This document shows positions 30,301-38,770 of a stretch of 64,000 nucleotides of DNA, one piece after another. Positions within the stretch are counted from its first letter, which is position 1, and every line of letters starts with the position of its first letter. Position numbers and translations under genes: made by a program. A model generated the notes under the pieces. It searched no databases and had not been told where the DNA came from. It was given only the letters and a program-made list of their open reading frames with translations. Source of the DNA: Acidobacterium sp. (GTDB lineage: Bacteria; Acidobacteriota; Vicinamibacteria; Vicinamibacterales; UBA2999); assembly GCA_002737365.1 (NCBI GenBank), contig NSIL01000009.1, forward strand, positions 50,500 to 114,499, written 5' to 3'.

Positions 30301-31488
30301 TCAGATCACCCGCGTCTCACGAAGCTGGCTAATGTCGCCAGGCGAGTAGCCCAGCTCGGCCAGCACGGCGTCGGTGTGCTGCCCCAGCACCGGCGGCGGG
30401 GTTCGCAAGGTGGCGGGGGTTGCCGACAGCTTGATCGGTGCGCCGATCACCCGCGTCGCGCCGACGGTCGGGTGCATCATGGTCTGCACCATCTCGCGGG
30501 CGGCCAGTTGTGGGTCGTTCAACATTTGCCCAATGTCGCGGACCTCGCCGTTGGCCACACCGGCGGCATTCAGGCGGGCAATCCACTCGGCATTCGTCGC
30601 CGTGCGGAAGACGCGATCGATCGGCGGCCGCATTTCGTCGTAGTTCGCCATCCGGTCCCGGTTGGTGGCAAAGCGCGGATTGGCGGCCAGCTCGGGCAGG
30701 CCCGCGGCCGGGCAGAAGCGTTTCCAGATCTCGTCGTTGCCGACCGCAATCACGATCTCACCGTCGGCCGTCGTGAACGTTTCATAGGGCGCAATGGTCG
30801 CGTGGCGGTTGCCTTGGCGTTGCGGCGTCTGGCCGGTGGCGAACCAGTTGGCCGCTTGATAGGTGAGCAGGGCGGCGGTAGTATCGAGCATCCCGATGTC
30901 GACGCGCTGGCCCTCGCCCGAGCGCTCGCGCGCCAGCAGCGCCGCCGTGATCCCTTGGGCGCAGTAGAGCCCCGAGACCATGTCGGTAATCGCCACGCCC
31001 AGCCGATAGCCGGGCCGGTCGGTGTCGCCGGTGACGCTCATCAGCCCGCCTTCGGCCTGCATCACCGCGTCGTAACCCGCTTCGTTCTTGCGCGGACCGG
31101 TCTGGCCGTAGCCGGCAATCGAGGCGTAGACCAGTCGCGGGAACTGCTGGTGGACGGCGTCCCATCCAAAGCCCGCGCGCTCGAGCGTGCCGGGCCGGAA
31201 GTTCTCGACCAGCACGTCAGCCTTGGCGATCAACTCCGCGAGCACCGTGCGGCCGGCCGCCGGCTTGTAGTCGAGCGTGACGCTTTCCTTGTTGCGGTTG
31301 ATGCTCAGGAAATACGCGCTCTCGTCGCCGAGAAACGGCGGGCCCCACGCCCGCGTGTCATCGCCCTTGCCGGGCTGCTCAACCTTGATGATGCGGGCGC
31401 CGAGGTCGCCGAGCACCATGGTGCAGTACGGGCCCGACAGCACCCGCGTGAGATCCAGAACGGTAAAGCCTGCGAGAGGTCCGGGCAT
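30301..31488 (-). CDS. Family III CoA-transferase (CaiB/BaiF)
   Basis: 395 aa. The fold shows in VLDLTRVLSGPYCTMVLGDLGARIIKVEQPG, LVENFRPGTLERAGFGWDAV, and the catalytic aspartate D140 in EAGYDAVMQAEGG. These enzymes move CoA between carboxylic acids such as formate/oxalate or succinate/mesaconate. The exact substrates cannot be read from sequence. It lies 9 bases after homoserine dehydrogenase in one transcript with an aminotransferase, so a role in amino-acid or organic-acid turnover is possible. Confidence 0.86.
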   Translation of the reverse strand: MPGPLAGFTVLDLTRVLSGPYCTMVLGDLGARIIKVEQPGKGDDTRAWGPPFLGDESAYFLSINRNKESVTLDYKPAAGRTVLAELIAKADVLVENFRPGTLERAGFGWDAVHQQFPRLVYASIAGYGQTGPRKNEAGYDAVMQAEGGLMSVTGDTDRPGYRLGVAITDMVSGLYCAQGITAALLARERSGEGQRVDIGMLDTTAALLTYQAANWFATGQTPQRQGNRHATIAPYETFTTADGEIVIAVGNDEIWKRFCPAAGLPELAANPRFATNRDRMANYDEMRPPIDRVFRTATNAEWIARLNAAGVANGEVRDIGQMLNDPQLAAREMVQTMMHPTVGATRVIGAPIKLSATPATLRTPPPVLGQHTDAVLAELGYSPGDISQLRETRVI

Positions 31489-31497
31489 GTCGCTCCA

Positions 31498-32562
31498 CTA
31501 AAAGTCACGAAGTCGTTGAGAGATGCGCGCGAGATCGCTCAGCAGCGCATAGGCGGTTTGCGTGAGGCTGCCGGTCCGTTGGACGATGCCGACCTCGCCG
31601 AGCAGGTCGGTATGGAGGTAGAGCGCGTTCTCGAGACCCACCAGGTTCGCCAGCGGATCGTGGTGATCGAGCTCCTCGGGTTCGACCACGGCGCGGACCT
31701 TGCCGCCGTGGCGCGTCGCCGAGGCGACCAGCCGGATGCGGCGATTGCGCGCAATCGCATCGCGCACGTCGAGGCCGGTGACCTCGCGGATCCCCGTCCG
31801 CGCGACGTGATGCGGCGTCATGGCGCTGCCCATCAACACGTTGACCAACGCCGCGGTCTTGGCCGCGGCGTCCCAGCCGTCGAGATCGAGTGTCGGGTCG
31901 GCCTCGGCGATGCCGCGGGCCTGCATTTCGGCCAGGGCCATATCGAATTCCTGGCCGCGCTCGAGCTCCGACAGGATGAAGTTGCAGGTGCTGTTGATCA
32001 CGCCGCGGAAGCCGTCGATGGTAATCGCCGGCATGGTCTCGCGCACCAGGTTGAAGACCGGCACGCCGTCCATCACCGCGCCCTCGAAAAAGAAAATGCG
32101 GTCCACCGATTCAGCGAGCGCCTCAAGCTCGTGATATGCGAACGCCACCGGCCCCTTGTTGGCGGTGACGACGTGAGCCTGGCCTTCGAGCGCCGCGCGA
32201 ACGTGCGACACGGCCGGCTCGCCGCGGTCGATGTCGAGCACGGTGGTCTCGAGACACACCAGCCGTCCTTCGGCGGCCTCGTCGGCCGCGGCCTCGGCGA
32301 CCTGGCGGATGACGTCGATGCCGCTGCGCTCGTGCGGCGTCGGGTCGAGCCGATCCAGTGACTGGCGGCCCTCGACCGTGGAGATGGCGCGCGTGACATC
32401 GATGCCGGCCATGTCGATCACCGAGCCGTGGTGCTTGGTCGAGATGGCGACCACCTGCCAGGTGAAGTCGAGGCGATCGGCCGATTCCTCCAGCAAGCGC
32501 AGCAAGCGCCGTGCGACGTTGCCGAATCCGATCAAGACCAGCGTCAGCTCGGGCTGGCTCAT
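31498..32562 (-). CDS. hom: Homoserine dehydrogenase
   Basis: 354 aa with no C-terminal ACT domain, a short monofunctional form. The NAD(P) motif is LIGFGNVARRLLRLL at 9-23, then VVTANKGPVAFAYHEL, FFEGAVMDGVPVFNL, GVINSTCNFILSEL and AEADPTLDLDGWDAAAKTAAL, the usual active-site blocks including the lysine of DAAAK. It reduces aspartate semialdehyde to homoserine for threonine and methionine. The ATG overlaps the aminotransferase stop by 4 bases. Confidence 0.9.
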   Translation of the reverse strand: MSQPELTLVLIGFGNVARRLLRLLEESADRLDFTWQVVAISTKHHGSVIDMAGIDVTRAISTVEGRQSLDRLDPTPHERSGIDVIRQVAEAAADEAAEGRLVCLETTVLDIDRGEPAVSHVRAALEGQAHVVTANKGPVAFAYHELEALAESVDRIFFFEGAVMDGVPVFNLVRETMPAITIDGFRGVINSTCNFILSELERGQEFDMALAEMQARGIAEADPTLDLDGWDAAAKTAALVNVLMGSAMTPHHVARTGIREVTGLDVRDAIARNRRIRLVASATRHGGKVRAVVEPEELDHHDPLANLVGLENALYLHTDLLGEVGIVQRTGSLTQTAYALLSDLARISQRLRDF

Positions 32563-33716
32563 GCGAACGACGGCGCGCGTGGCGGGGTGGCGCCGGCCGG
32601 CACTGACGCGAGCACCTCGCGCAATCGATCGAGGCCGGTGCGGTTGTACGCCGGGGGTTCGCCAAAGCCGAGGCGAAGGTAGCCGTCCATCCCGAAGTGA
32701 TCGCCCGGCACGATCAGCACGCTCTGCTCCTCGCGGACGCGATGCGCGAGTGCGGTGGAGTTAATGGCGTGTCCGTAGCGGACGTAGACGATGGCACCGG
32801 CTTCGGGGGCGATCCACTCGAAGCCGCCGGCCGCCCGCAGCCAGTCTTCGATCAGCGGCAGGTTGGTCCGCAGGATCGTGCGCGTGCGCTCAAGCAACCG
32901 CTCGCGGCGCGCCGGCCCGAGCGCCACGCGCGCCAGGCGATCGCTCAGCGCGCCCGGGGCGATGGTCACGTAGTCGTGGTACGACCAGAAGGCGGCGACC
33001 AACGGCGGCGGCGCGACGATCCAGCCGAGGCGCAGCCCCGGCAGCCCGTACGCCTTCGACAGTCCGCTCGTGATGATCGCGCGCTCGGACCGCCCCCACA
33101 TGGATGCCGTTTCCTGTCCGTCGATTTCGGCGCCGCGATACACCTCGTCCGACAGGATCCACGCACCGTGGCGATCGGCGATGCGGGCAATGCCGTCGAG
33201 GTCGCTGGCGGTCAGCCGCGCGCCGGTCGGGTTATTCGGGTTGCAGATCACAATCATCCGCGTCCGGGCGTTGACCAGCGCCTCAAGCGCCGCCAGATCG
33301 ACCCGCCAGCGACCCGCGGCGCGGTCCTCCACAAAGACCCAGTCACGAACGGTGGCGCCAAACGCTCGCGCCAGGCCCCAGGTCTGCATGTAGTTGGGGA
33401 CCAGCATCACCACCTCGTCGCCCGGCTCGATCAGCCGGAAGGTGGTGATGAAGTTGGCTTCGGACCCGCCGTTGGTGACCTCAATGTGGTCGATCCCGGC
33501 GCCTGGATACAGGGCGGCAATGGCCGTCCGCAACTCGATGGTGCCATTGGACTGGGAGTAGGCGAGCGGCTGGTCCAGCAGGCCGTCCAGCCCACCGGCG
33601 TCCTCAATCAGCTCCCTGGGCGTCAGCGGCCGCACGCCGCTTTCCGCCAGGTTGAACTCCACCAGGTTCTCGAAAGTGGACTGCATTCGTTCCATGTCGA
33701 ATTGTTCGAGCCGCAT
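32559..33716 (-). CDS. Fold-type I PLP aminotransferase
   Basis: 385 aa from ATG 33716. A GTG at 33743 adds nine residues but overlaps an AGTATAAA promoter-like element, so 33716 is preferred. Typical blocks: VTNGGSEANF, VICNPNNPTGARL, LSDEVYRGAE and the PLP-lysine segment SGLSKAYGLPGLRLGW. C-terminal arginine in YLRLGFGEPP. It pairs in an operon with homoserine dehydrogenase and may serve amino-acid synthesis or breakdown; the substrate is not evident. Confidence 0.85.
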   Translation of the reverse strand: MRLEQFDMERMQSTFENLVEFNLAESGVRPLTPRELIEDAGGLDGLLDQPLAYSQSNGTIELRTAIAALYPGAGIDHIEVTNGGSEANFITTFRLIEPGDEVVMLVPNYMQTWGLARAFGATVRDWVFVEDRAAGRWRVDLAALEALVNARTRMIVICNPNNPTGARLTASDLDGIARIADRHGAWILSDEVYRGAEIDGQETASMWGRSERAIITSGLSKAYGLPGLRLGWIVAPPPLVAAFWSYHDYVTIAPGALSDRLARVALGPARRERLLERTRTILRTNLPLIEDWLRAAGGFEWIAPEAGAIVYVRYGHAINSTALAHRVREEQSVLIVPGDHFGMDGYLRLGFGEPPAYNRTGLDRLREVLASVPAGATPPRAPSFA

Positions 33717-33745
33717 GCTCGGCAGTTTATACTTTCTGGTCACGG

Positions 33746-34546
33746 ATGCGCGACGACCCCATCCCGCGCTTTGTTCGCATCTCGTCAGGCGAGTTTGTCA
33801 TGGGCTCCGATGAGGGCGCTGAGGACGAACGCCCGTCCCATCCCGTTCATGTGGATGCGTTTTACGCATCCATTCACCCGATCACGGTCGAGCAGTACGG
33901 CGAGTTCGCCAAAGAAGCCGGTTATGGCGTGCCGGCTATTCGCGACCTGCCACTGGTTGTCACGCCCGCGCAGGAGCCATCGTTTCGCGAACTGGCAACG
34001 CCGTACGTGTGGCGGGGCGGCGAGATGCCCCGCGAACGGGCACGCCATCCCGTCACGCTGGTTACCCATGCCGATGCCACCGCGTATTGCCGCTGGCTGA
34101 GTGGGCGTGTCGGCCGCCTCGTGCGCCTGCCCACCGAGGCCGAATGGGAGTGCGCCGCCCGCGGCGGGCGCAGCGGCACGCGCTACCCGTGGGGTGACGC
34201 TGTCGATAGGTCGCGCGCCAACTTTCTGCCCGACCCGGCGCTCAAGCGGCATCGCGGCACGCGGCCGGTCGGCTGCTATCCACCCAACGAGCTGCAGCTC
34301 TACGACATGGCCGGCAACGTCTGGCAGTGGGTGGCCGATTGGTATCGGGCTGATGCCTATCGCAACGGCGAGAATCGCAATCCGCGTGGTCCGAGCAGCG
34401 GCTCGCTGCGGGTGGTGCGCGGCGGCTCGTGGGTCACCCACGACGTCGATCAGTTGCGCTGTGCGCATCGCCATAAGGTGCCGCCCGACACCTACGCCTA
34501 CAGCATCGGCTTTCGCGTCGTCTATTCGGATGACGGGTCTAGCTAG
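33746..34546 (+). CDS. SUMF1/FGE-domain protein without the catalytic cysteine pair
   Basis: 266 aa, ATG 33746. The formylglycine-generating-enzyme fold spans nearly all: ISSGEFVMGSDEGAEDERPSHPVHV, TVEQYGEFAKE, CRWLSGRVGRLVRLPTEAEWECAARGG, YDMAGNVWQWVADWY, VVRGGSWVTHDVDQLRCAHRHK and IGFRV. True FGE has two cysteines after RGGS; here those positions are Thr and Asp, so it should not make formylglycine. Such proteins often bind ligands or act as non-haem iron partners. The following cysM-CysO cluster hints at a sulfur role, but this is inference. Confidence 0.82.
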   Translation: MRDDPIPRFVRISSGEFVMGSDEGAEDERPSHPVHVDAFYASIHPITVEQYGEFAKEAGYGVPAIRDLPLVVTPAQEPSFRELATPYVWRGGEMPRERARHPVTLVTHADATAYCRWLSGRVGRLVRLPTEAEWECAARGGRSGTRYPWGDAVDRSRANFLPDPALKRHRGTRPVGCYPPNELQLYDMAGNVWQWVADWYRADAYRNGENRNPRGPSSGSLRVVRGGSWVTHDVDQLRCAHRHKVPPDTYAYSIGFRVVYSDDGSS

Positions 34547-34556
34547 GGTGCCAACG

Positions 34557-34808
34557 ATGCCACCGTTGGCAATTTCCACCACCACAGCGAGCAGCAGTAT
34601 CTCGATCATCGACCTGGTCGGCGACACGCCGCTCGTCCGGCTGCGACGCGTCGGCATCTCAAGCGGCGCCAATCTCGTCGGCGCGCTGAAGATCGCGCGG
34701 CCCGGCTCGGTGATGGTCGTGGTGTTCTGCGATGGCGGCGAGCGGTACTGGTCGGAGCGCTTCTGGGAGAATCCCCCGGAAGGCGCCTCAGTAGGTGGGA
34801 CGAACTGA
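34557..34808 (+). pseudogene. cysM: Cysteine synthase (cysM-type) with catalytic core deleted
   Basis: 83 aa. Residues 14-41 (SISIIDLVGDTPLVRLRRVGISSGANLVG) match the N-terminus of cysteine synthases (family LIGNTPLVRL). Residues 46-70 (ARPGSVMVVVFCDGGERYWSERFW) match the C-terminal strand (DSGERYLST). Some 230 residues between, including the PLP lysine and TSGNTG loop, are missing while the frame is kept. The next gene starts at the overlapping TGATG. In mycobacteria cysM-cysO-mec form one cysteine-synthesis unit, so this is a gutted first gene of that unit. Confidence 0.7.
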
Positions 34809-35224
34809 TGGCCGGCATCAAGCTGCCGCCGGCGGTTGACGCCGCCATTCGCGCGCACGGCCGCGAGACCTTTCCGCATGAATGCTGCGGCGCGCTGCTG
34901 GGGCGCGACGGCGTCGTGCACGACGCGCATGCGCTGGCCAACACCACCGAAGAAGGCCCGCGCCGCCGCTTCCTGGTGAGGCCCGACGACTATCGTCTCG
35001 CCGAGAAGCGCGCCGGCGAAACCGGCCTTGAGTTGCTCGGTTTCTATCACTCGCACCCCGACCACCCGGCCCGGCCATCGCAGTACGACCTCGATCACGC
35101 GTGGCCGTCGTTTTCGTATGTCATCGTCTCGATCATGGCGGGTGAGGATACACTCCTCACGTCGTGGCGGCTCAAGGAAGACCGCTCGGCCTTCGATGAA
35201 GAACCTGTAGGGACAACCGAATGA
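34808..35224 (+). CDS. mec: JAMM/MPN+ metalloprotease, CysO-cysteine peptidase-like
   Basis: 138 aa. The complete JAMM zinc site is visible: Glu25 in PHECCGALLG, His81 and His83 in FYHSHPDHPARPS, Ser91 and Asp94. In the mycobacterial system Mec+ releases cysteine from the sulfur carrier CysO-Cys. Here the neighbour downstream encodes a CysO-like domain fused to its E1, with an internal Gly-Gly. Cleavage after that Gly-Gly is a second possible job. It overlaps the cysM remnant by one base and the fusion gene by four. Confidence 0.86.
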   Translation: MAGIKLPPAVDAAIRAHGRETFPHECCGALLGRDGVVHDAHALANTTEEGPRRRFLVRPDDYRLAEKRAGETGLELLGFYHSHPDHPARPSQYDLDHAWPSFSYVIVSIMAGEDTLLTSWRLKEDRSAFDEEPVGTTE

Positions 35225-36669
35225 TCAAGATCCTGATTCCGACGCCGCTGCGGCCGTTCACCGACAAGCTCGACACCGTGGAGGTCAGCGGCGCGACGGT
35301 CGGGGACTTGCTGCAGGACCTGACCATCCAGTACCCCGGTCTGAAGCAGCACTTGTATGCCGCCGACGGCAAGCTGCGCAGCTTCGTCAACGTCTACGTC
35401 AATGACGATGACATCCGCTACCTGCAGAAGAACGAGACCCCCGTGAAGGACGGCGACACGCTCAGCATCATCCCGTCGGTGGCCGGTGGCAGCCCGGCCC
35501 TGACCGAGGCACTGCCTGAGCTCTCGGGCGATGAGATCAAGCGCTACAGCCGCCACCTGATCATGCCGGAGGTTGGCGTTGAGGGTCAGCGCCAGCTGAA
35601 GGCCGCGAAGGTGCTGTGCATCGGCGCCGGTGGCCTCGGTTCGCCTGCGGCGATGTACCTGGCCGCCGCCGGCGTCGGCACCATCGGCATCGTCGACTTC
35701 GACGTCGTTGACTTCAGCAACCTGCAGCGGCAGTTGCTGCACGGCACGCCTGATGTCGGCCGGCCAAAGCTCGACTCGGCCAGAGACCGCCTGAACGCGC
35801 TCAACCCCAACGTGCACATCGAGACCTACGACGCGGCGCTCAGTTCCGAGAATGCGATGCAGTTGTTCGCGCCGTACGACGTGATTCTGGACGGCACCGA
35901 TAATTTCCCGACGCGGTATTTGGTGAACGACGCCTGCGTGCTCAGCGGCAAGCCGAACGCGTATGGCAGCATCTTCCGTTTCGAGGGGCAGGCCTCGGTG
36001 TTCGCGACGAAGGACGGTCCGTGCTACCGCTGCCTCTATCCCGAGCCGCCGCCGCCGGGGCTCGTGCCGAGCTGCGCCGAAGGCGGCGTGTTTGGCGTGC
36101 TGCCGGGCATCATCGGCGTGATCCAGGCGACCGAGACCATCAAGCTGATTCTCGGGATTGGCGAGCCGCTGATCGGCCGCTTCATGATCTACGACGCGCT
36201 GCGGATGCGCTTCCGCGAGTTGAAGCTGCGCAAGGATGCCGACTGCCCGGTGTGCGGCACGCACCCGACGGTGACCACGCTGATCGACTACGAGCAGTTT
36301 TGTGGCGTGGCGCCGCACCAGGTTGAAGCCGCCAAACCGGCGACGACCGGCGCCGACGCGCTCACGTCGCTTGAGCTCAAGGCCGAACTCGACCGCGGCC
36401 AGAAACTGGTGATCCTGGACGTCCGCGAGCCCCAGGAATACCAGATCAACAAGATCCCTGGGTCGATCCTGATCCCTCTAGGCGACCTGCCCAAGCGCTA
36501 CGTTGAACTCGACCCGAACGCCCGGATCGTGTCGCAGTGCAAGTCGGGGATGCGGAGCGCGAAAGCGCAGGAATTCCTTCGTTCTAAAGGGTTTACGAAC
36601 GTTCGTAACCTCACCGGCGGCATCCTCGGCTGGATCGACCAGGTCGACGCTAGCCAGCCCAAGTATTAG
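35221..36669 (+). CDS. moeB: Fusion of ThiS/CysO sulfur carrier, MoeB/ThiF E1 and rhodanese
   Basis: 482 aa in three parts. Residues 1-90 are a ubiquitin-like ThiS/MoaD/CysO domain (RPFTDKLDTVEVSGATVGDLL, DGDTLSIIPSVAGG) whose terminal Gly-Gly is at 89-90. Residues 100-370 are a ThiF/MoeB adenylating enzyme with GAGGLGS (135-141), DFDVVDFSNLQRQ, zinc cysteines 268/271 and 342/345, and acceptor Cys285. Residues 380-482 are a rhodanese with active Cys440 (SQCKSGMRS). A carrier is normally free so that its C-terminal glycine can be adenylated; here it is buried in the chain, so proteolysis or an unusual mechanism is implied. Confidence 0.88.
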   Translation: MIKILIPTPLRPFTDKLDTVEVSGATVGDLLQDLTIQYPGLKQHLYAADGKLRSFVNVYVNDDDIRYLQKNETPVKDGDTLSIIPSVAGGSPALTEALPELSGDEIKRYSRHLIMPEVGVEGQRQLKAAKVLCIGAGGLGSPAAMYLAAAGVGTIGIVDFDVVDFSNLQRQLLHGTPDVGRPKLDSARDRLNALNPNVHIETYDAALSSENAMQLFAPYDVILDGTDNFPTRYLVNDACVLSGKPNAYGSIFRFEGQASVFATKDGPCYRCLYPEPPPPGLVPSCAEGGVFGVLPGIIGVIQATETIKLILGIGEPLIGRFMIYDALRMRFRELKLRKDADCPVCGTHPTVTTLIDYEQFCGVAPHQVEAAKPATTGADALTSLELKAELDRGQKLVILDVREPQEYQINKIPGSILIPLGDLPKRYVELDPNARIVSQCKSGMRSAKAQEFLRSKGFTNVRNLTGGILGWIDQVDASQPKY

Positions 36670-36686
36670 TCCGGCTAAAGCCGGAC
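36669..36686. terminator. Perfect hairpin at the end of the moeB-type fusion
   Basis: GTCCGGC-TAAA-GCCGGAC is a perfect 7-bp stem with a four-base loop. Its first G is the last base of the TAG stop. No T-run follows. It separates the sulfur-carrier genes from the SUF promoter. Confidence 0.5.
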
Positions 36687-36696
36687 CATACCCGAC

Positions 36697-36743
36697 TTGC
36701 TATGTCCGAGATGGCGGGACTAAAATAGGACCTCGACGGTCGG
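36697..36743 (+). promoter_or_regulatory. SUF operon promoter with possible Rrf2 site
   Basis: TTGCTA (36697-36702), 18-base spacer, TAAAAT (36721-36726), giving a start near 36733 and a leader of about 30 bases to the Rrf2 ATG. Downstream of the -10 is GACC-TCGAC-GGTC (36729-36741), a small dyad within ATAGGACCTCGACGGTCGGA. Rrf2/IscR-type regulators commonly repress their own operon from such overlapping sites. Confidence 0.5.
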
Positions 36744-36762
36744 ATATGGTTCGTCGGACAAT

Positions 36763-37236
36763 ATGCTGAGACTTTCTAAGAAATCTGACTACGCCTTGAT
36801 CGCCATGAAGCACCTGGCGACTCGCCCCGACGGTAGTGGCTCGTCCAGCGCCCGCGAGATCTCCGAGTCGTACGACATCCCACTGGAGTTGTTGGCCAAG
36901 GTGCTGCAGCGCCTGGTGCGCGCGCGCCTGCTGGTGTCGGTGCAGGGCACGCGCGGCGGTTACCGGCTGGGCCGCGGCGCGGCGTCGATTTCCGTCGCTG
37001 ACGTGATCCAGGCCGTCGATGGTCCCGTCACCGTGACCGCCTGCTCGCCGGACGACCACACCTGCGACCAGTACACCAAGTGCAGCATTCGTGACCCGCT
37101 GTGGAAGATCAAGAACCGCATTCTCGACGCGCTGAACACCGTGAGCGTGGCCGAGATGTCCGTGGAATCGGATGCCCCGGTAGCGGCGCCACCGACCGTA
37201 TCGCGAATGATGTTCGTTCCGCCGATGGGCGAATGA
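36763..37236 (+). CDS. iscR: Rrf2-family Fe-S cluster regulator (IscR/SufR type)
   Basis: 157 aa. The winged helix has LSKKSDYALIAMKHLA, SAREISESYDIPLELLAKVLQRLVRARLL and TRGGYRLGR. Three cysteines C94, C101 and C107, spaced x6 and x5, form the cluster-binding loop of Rrf2 sensors. As the first gene of the SUF operon it should sense cellular Fe-S status and adjust expression of the whole set. The next gene follows its stop directly. Confidence 0.9.
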   Translation: MLRLSKKSDYALIAMKHLATRPDGSGSSSAREISESYDIPLELLAKVLQRLVRARLLVSVQGTRGGYRLGRGAASISVADVIQAVDGPVTVTACSPDDHTCDQYTKCSIRDPLWKIKNRILDALNTVSVAEMSVESDAPVAAPPTVSRMMFVPPMGE

Positions 37237-38391
37237 GTGACTGAAATGATTTACCTCGACCATCACGCGACGACCCCCTGTGATGCGCGTGTGCTCGAGG
37301 TGATGCGGCCGTTCTTTACCGAGAAGTTCGGGAATGCGGCGAGCAAGCAGCACGCGTTCGGGTGGGCGGCGAACGACGCGGTCGAGCAGGCCCGCAGGCA
37401 GGTCGCGGCACTGATTGGTGCCGGCAGCAAGGATGTGATTTTCACGAGCGGCGCGACCGAGGCAAACAACCTCGCGATCAAGGGCGCGGCGAAGGCCCGG
37501 CAAGGCGAGCGCGACCACCTGGTGACGGTCGGCACCGAACACCAGGCGGTGCTCGACCCGATGAAGCGGCTCGAGCGCGAAGGGTGGCGCCTCACCGTGC
37601 TGCCGGTTGACCGGCTGGGCCGGATCGAGCTGGCCGCACTGGAGCAGGCGATCACGCCGCGCACGGCGCTGGTCAGCGTGATGGCGGCGAACAACGAGAT
37701 TGGCGTGTTGCAGCCGATCAAGGCCGCGGCGGCGCTGACCCACGCACAGGGCGCGTGGTTTCACACCGATGCGGTGCAGGCGGTCGGCAAGGTGCCGTTC
37801 GACGTCGAGGCGCTTGATGTCGACTTCGCGTCGTTGACGGCGCACAAGGTCTACGGCCCGAAGGGCGTCGGCGCGTTGTATGTCAGGCGAAACAAGCGCG
37901 GCGTCACGCTGGCCGCGCAGCTCGATGGCGGCGGTCACGAGCGGGGTCTGCGGTCTGGCACGTTGAACGTGCCGGGGATTGTCGGCTTCGGCCAGGCGGC
38001 CGAAATCGCCCGTGGCGAGTTGACGGAAGAAGCGGGGCGCACGCTGGCGCTTCGCGACCGCCTGCTGAACGCGCTCGAGGCGACGACCGACGGAATGACG
38101 GTGAACGGTGCGCTGGACGCGCGGCTACCCGGCAACCTGAACGTGAGCTTCGAGGGGATTGACGGGGCAGCGTTGCTCGTGGGCCTGGACGACATCGCGG
38201 TGTCGTCCGGGGCCGCATGCACGGCCGCCGAGCCGTCTCATGTGTTGGTGGCGCTCGGGTTGTCGAAGGACCGGGCGTTGGCGTCGCTGCGATTCGGAAT
38301 CGGGCGCACCACGACGGCGGAGGAAGTCGAATACGCGGCTGCCAAGGTGGCGGACGTGGTGACCCGGCTCCGGGCCCTGTCGCCGGTATAA
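37237..38391 (+). CDS. iscS: Cysteine desulfurase, IscS/NifS class I
   Basis: 384 aa. GTG at 37237 follows the Rrf2 stop with no gap; ATG at 37246 is an alternative. Class I features: [49 protein letters not shown], the PLP lysine in [15 protein letters not shown], and catalytic Cys328 in [15 protein letters not shown], followed by GIGRTTT. It releases sulfur from cysteine. The operon also contains a class II SufS, so two desulfurases are co-encoded; this one may feed the sulfur-carrier/rhodanese pathway just upstream. Confidence 0.9.
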   Translation: MTEMIYLDHHATTPCDARVLEVMRPFFTEKFGNAASKQHAFGWAANDAVEQARRQVAALIGAGSKDVIFTSGATEANNLAIKGAAKARQGERDHLVTVGTEHQAVLDPMKRLEREGWRLTVLPVDRLGRIELAALEQAITPRTALVSVMAANNEIGVLQPIKAAAALTHAQGAWFHTDAVQAVGKVPFDVEALDVDFASLTAHKVYGPKGVGALYVRRNKRGVTLAAQLDGGGHERGLRSGTLNVPGIVGFGQAAEIARGELTEEAGRTLALRDRLLNALEATTDGMTVNGALDARLPGNLNVSFEGIDGAALLVGLDDIAVSSGAACTAAEPSHVLVALGLSKDRALASLRFGIGRTTTAEEVEYAAAKVADVVTRLRALSPV

Positions 38392-38409
38392 GGGACCAGG
38401 AAACGCGAC

Positions 38410-38739
38410 ATGATCGAAATCACCCAGAGCGCTTCGCGCGTCATTAATCGGCAGGTGGCCAAGAATGCGCAGCCCGCCGGCGGACTACGGATTGCCATCA
38501 AGGCCGGCGGCTGTTCGGGTTTCAGCTACGCCTTCACCTGGGACGGCGAAGCCCGGGAGAGTGACGTGGTCTTTGTCGGCGCGGCCGGCGCAAGGGTGTT
38601 CGTCGATCCGCGCAGCCTGAAGCTGCTCGACGGCACGGTGCTCGATTTTGACGAGCACAACATGATGGCGACGACGTTTACCTTGAAGAACCCGCATGCG
38701 ACGAGCACCTGCGGCTGCGGAACATCGTTTTCGGCCTGA
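38410..38739 (+). CDS. sufA: A-type Fe-S carrier protein (IscA/SufA/ErpA)
   Basis: 109 aa. The three conserved cysteines are Cys35 in AGGCSGFSY and Cys101 and Cys103 in [22 protein letters not shown] at the start is typical. It carries assembled clusters from the SufBCD scaffold to client proteins. It lies 18 bases after iscS and 31 bases before sufB. Confidence 0.92.
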   Translation: MIEITQSASRVINRQVAKNAQPAGGLRIAIKAGGCSGFSYAFTWDGEARESDVVFVGAAGARVFVDPRSLKLLDGTVLDFDEHNMMATTFTLKNPHATSTCGCGTSFSA

Positions 38740-38770
38740 GGCAAGCCCCAAGCCGGTAGCAGAAGAGACC

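Noticed and set aside
30145..32361. 738-codon plus-strand frame antisense to caiB and hom
   Set aside because: The composition is typical of a high-GC antisense frame, and both opposite genes have full catalytic motifs.
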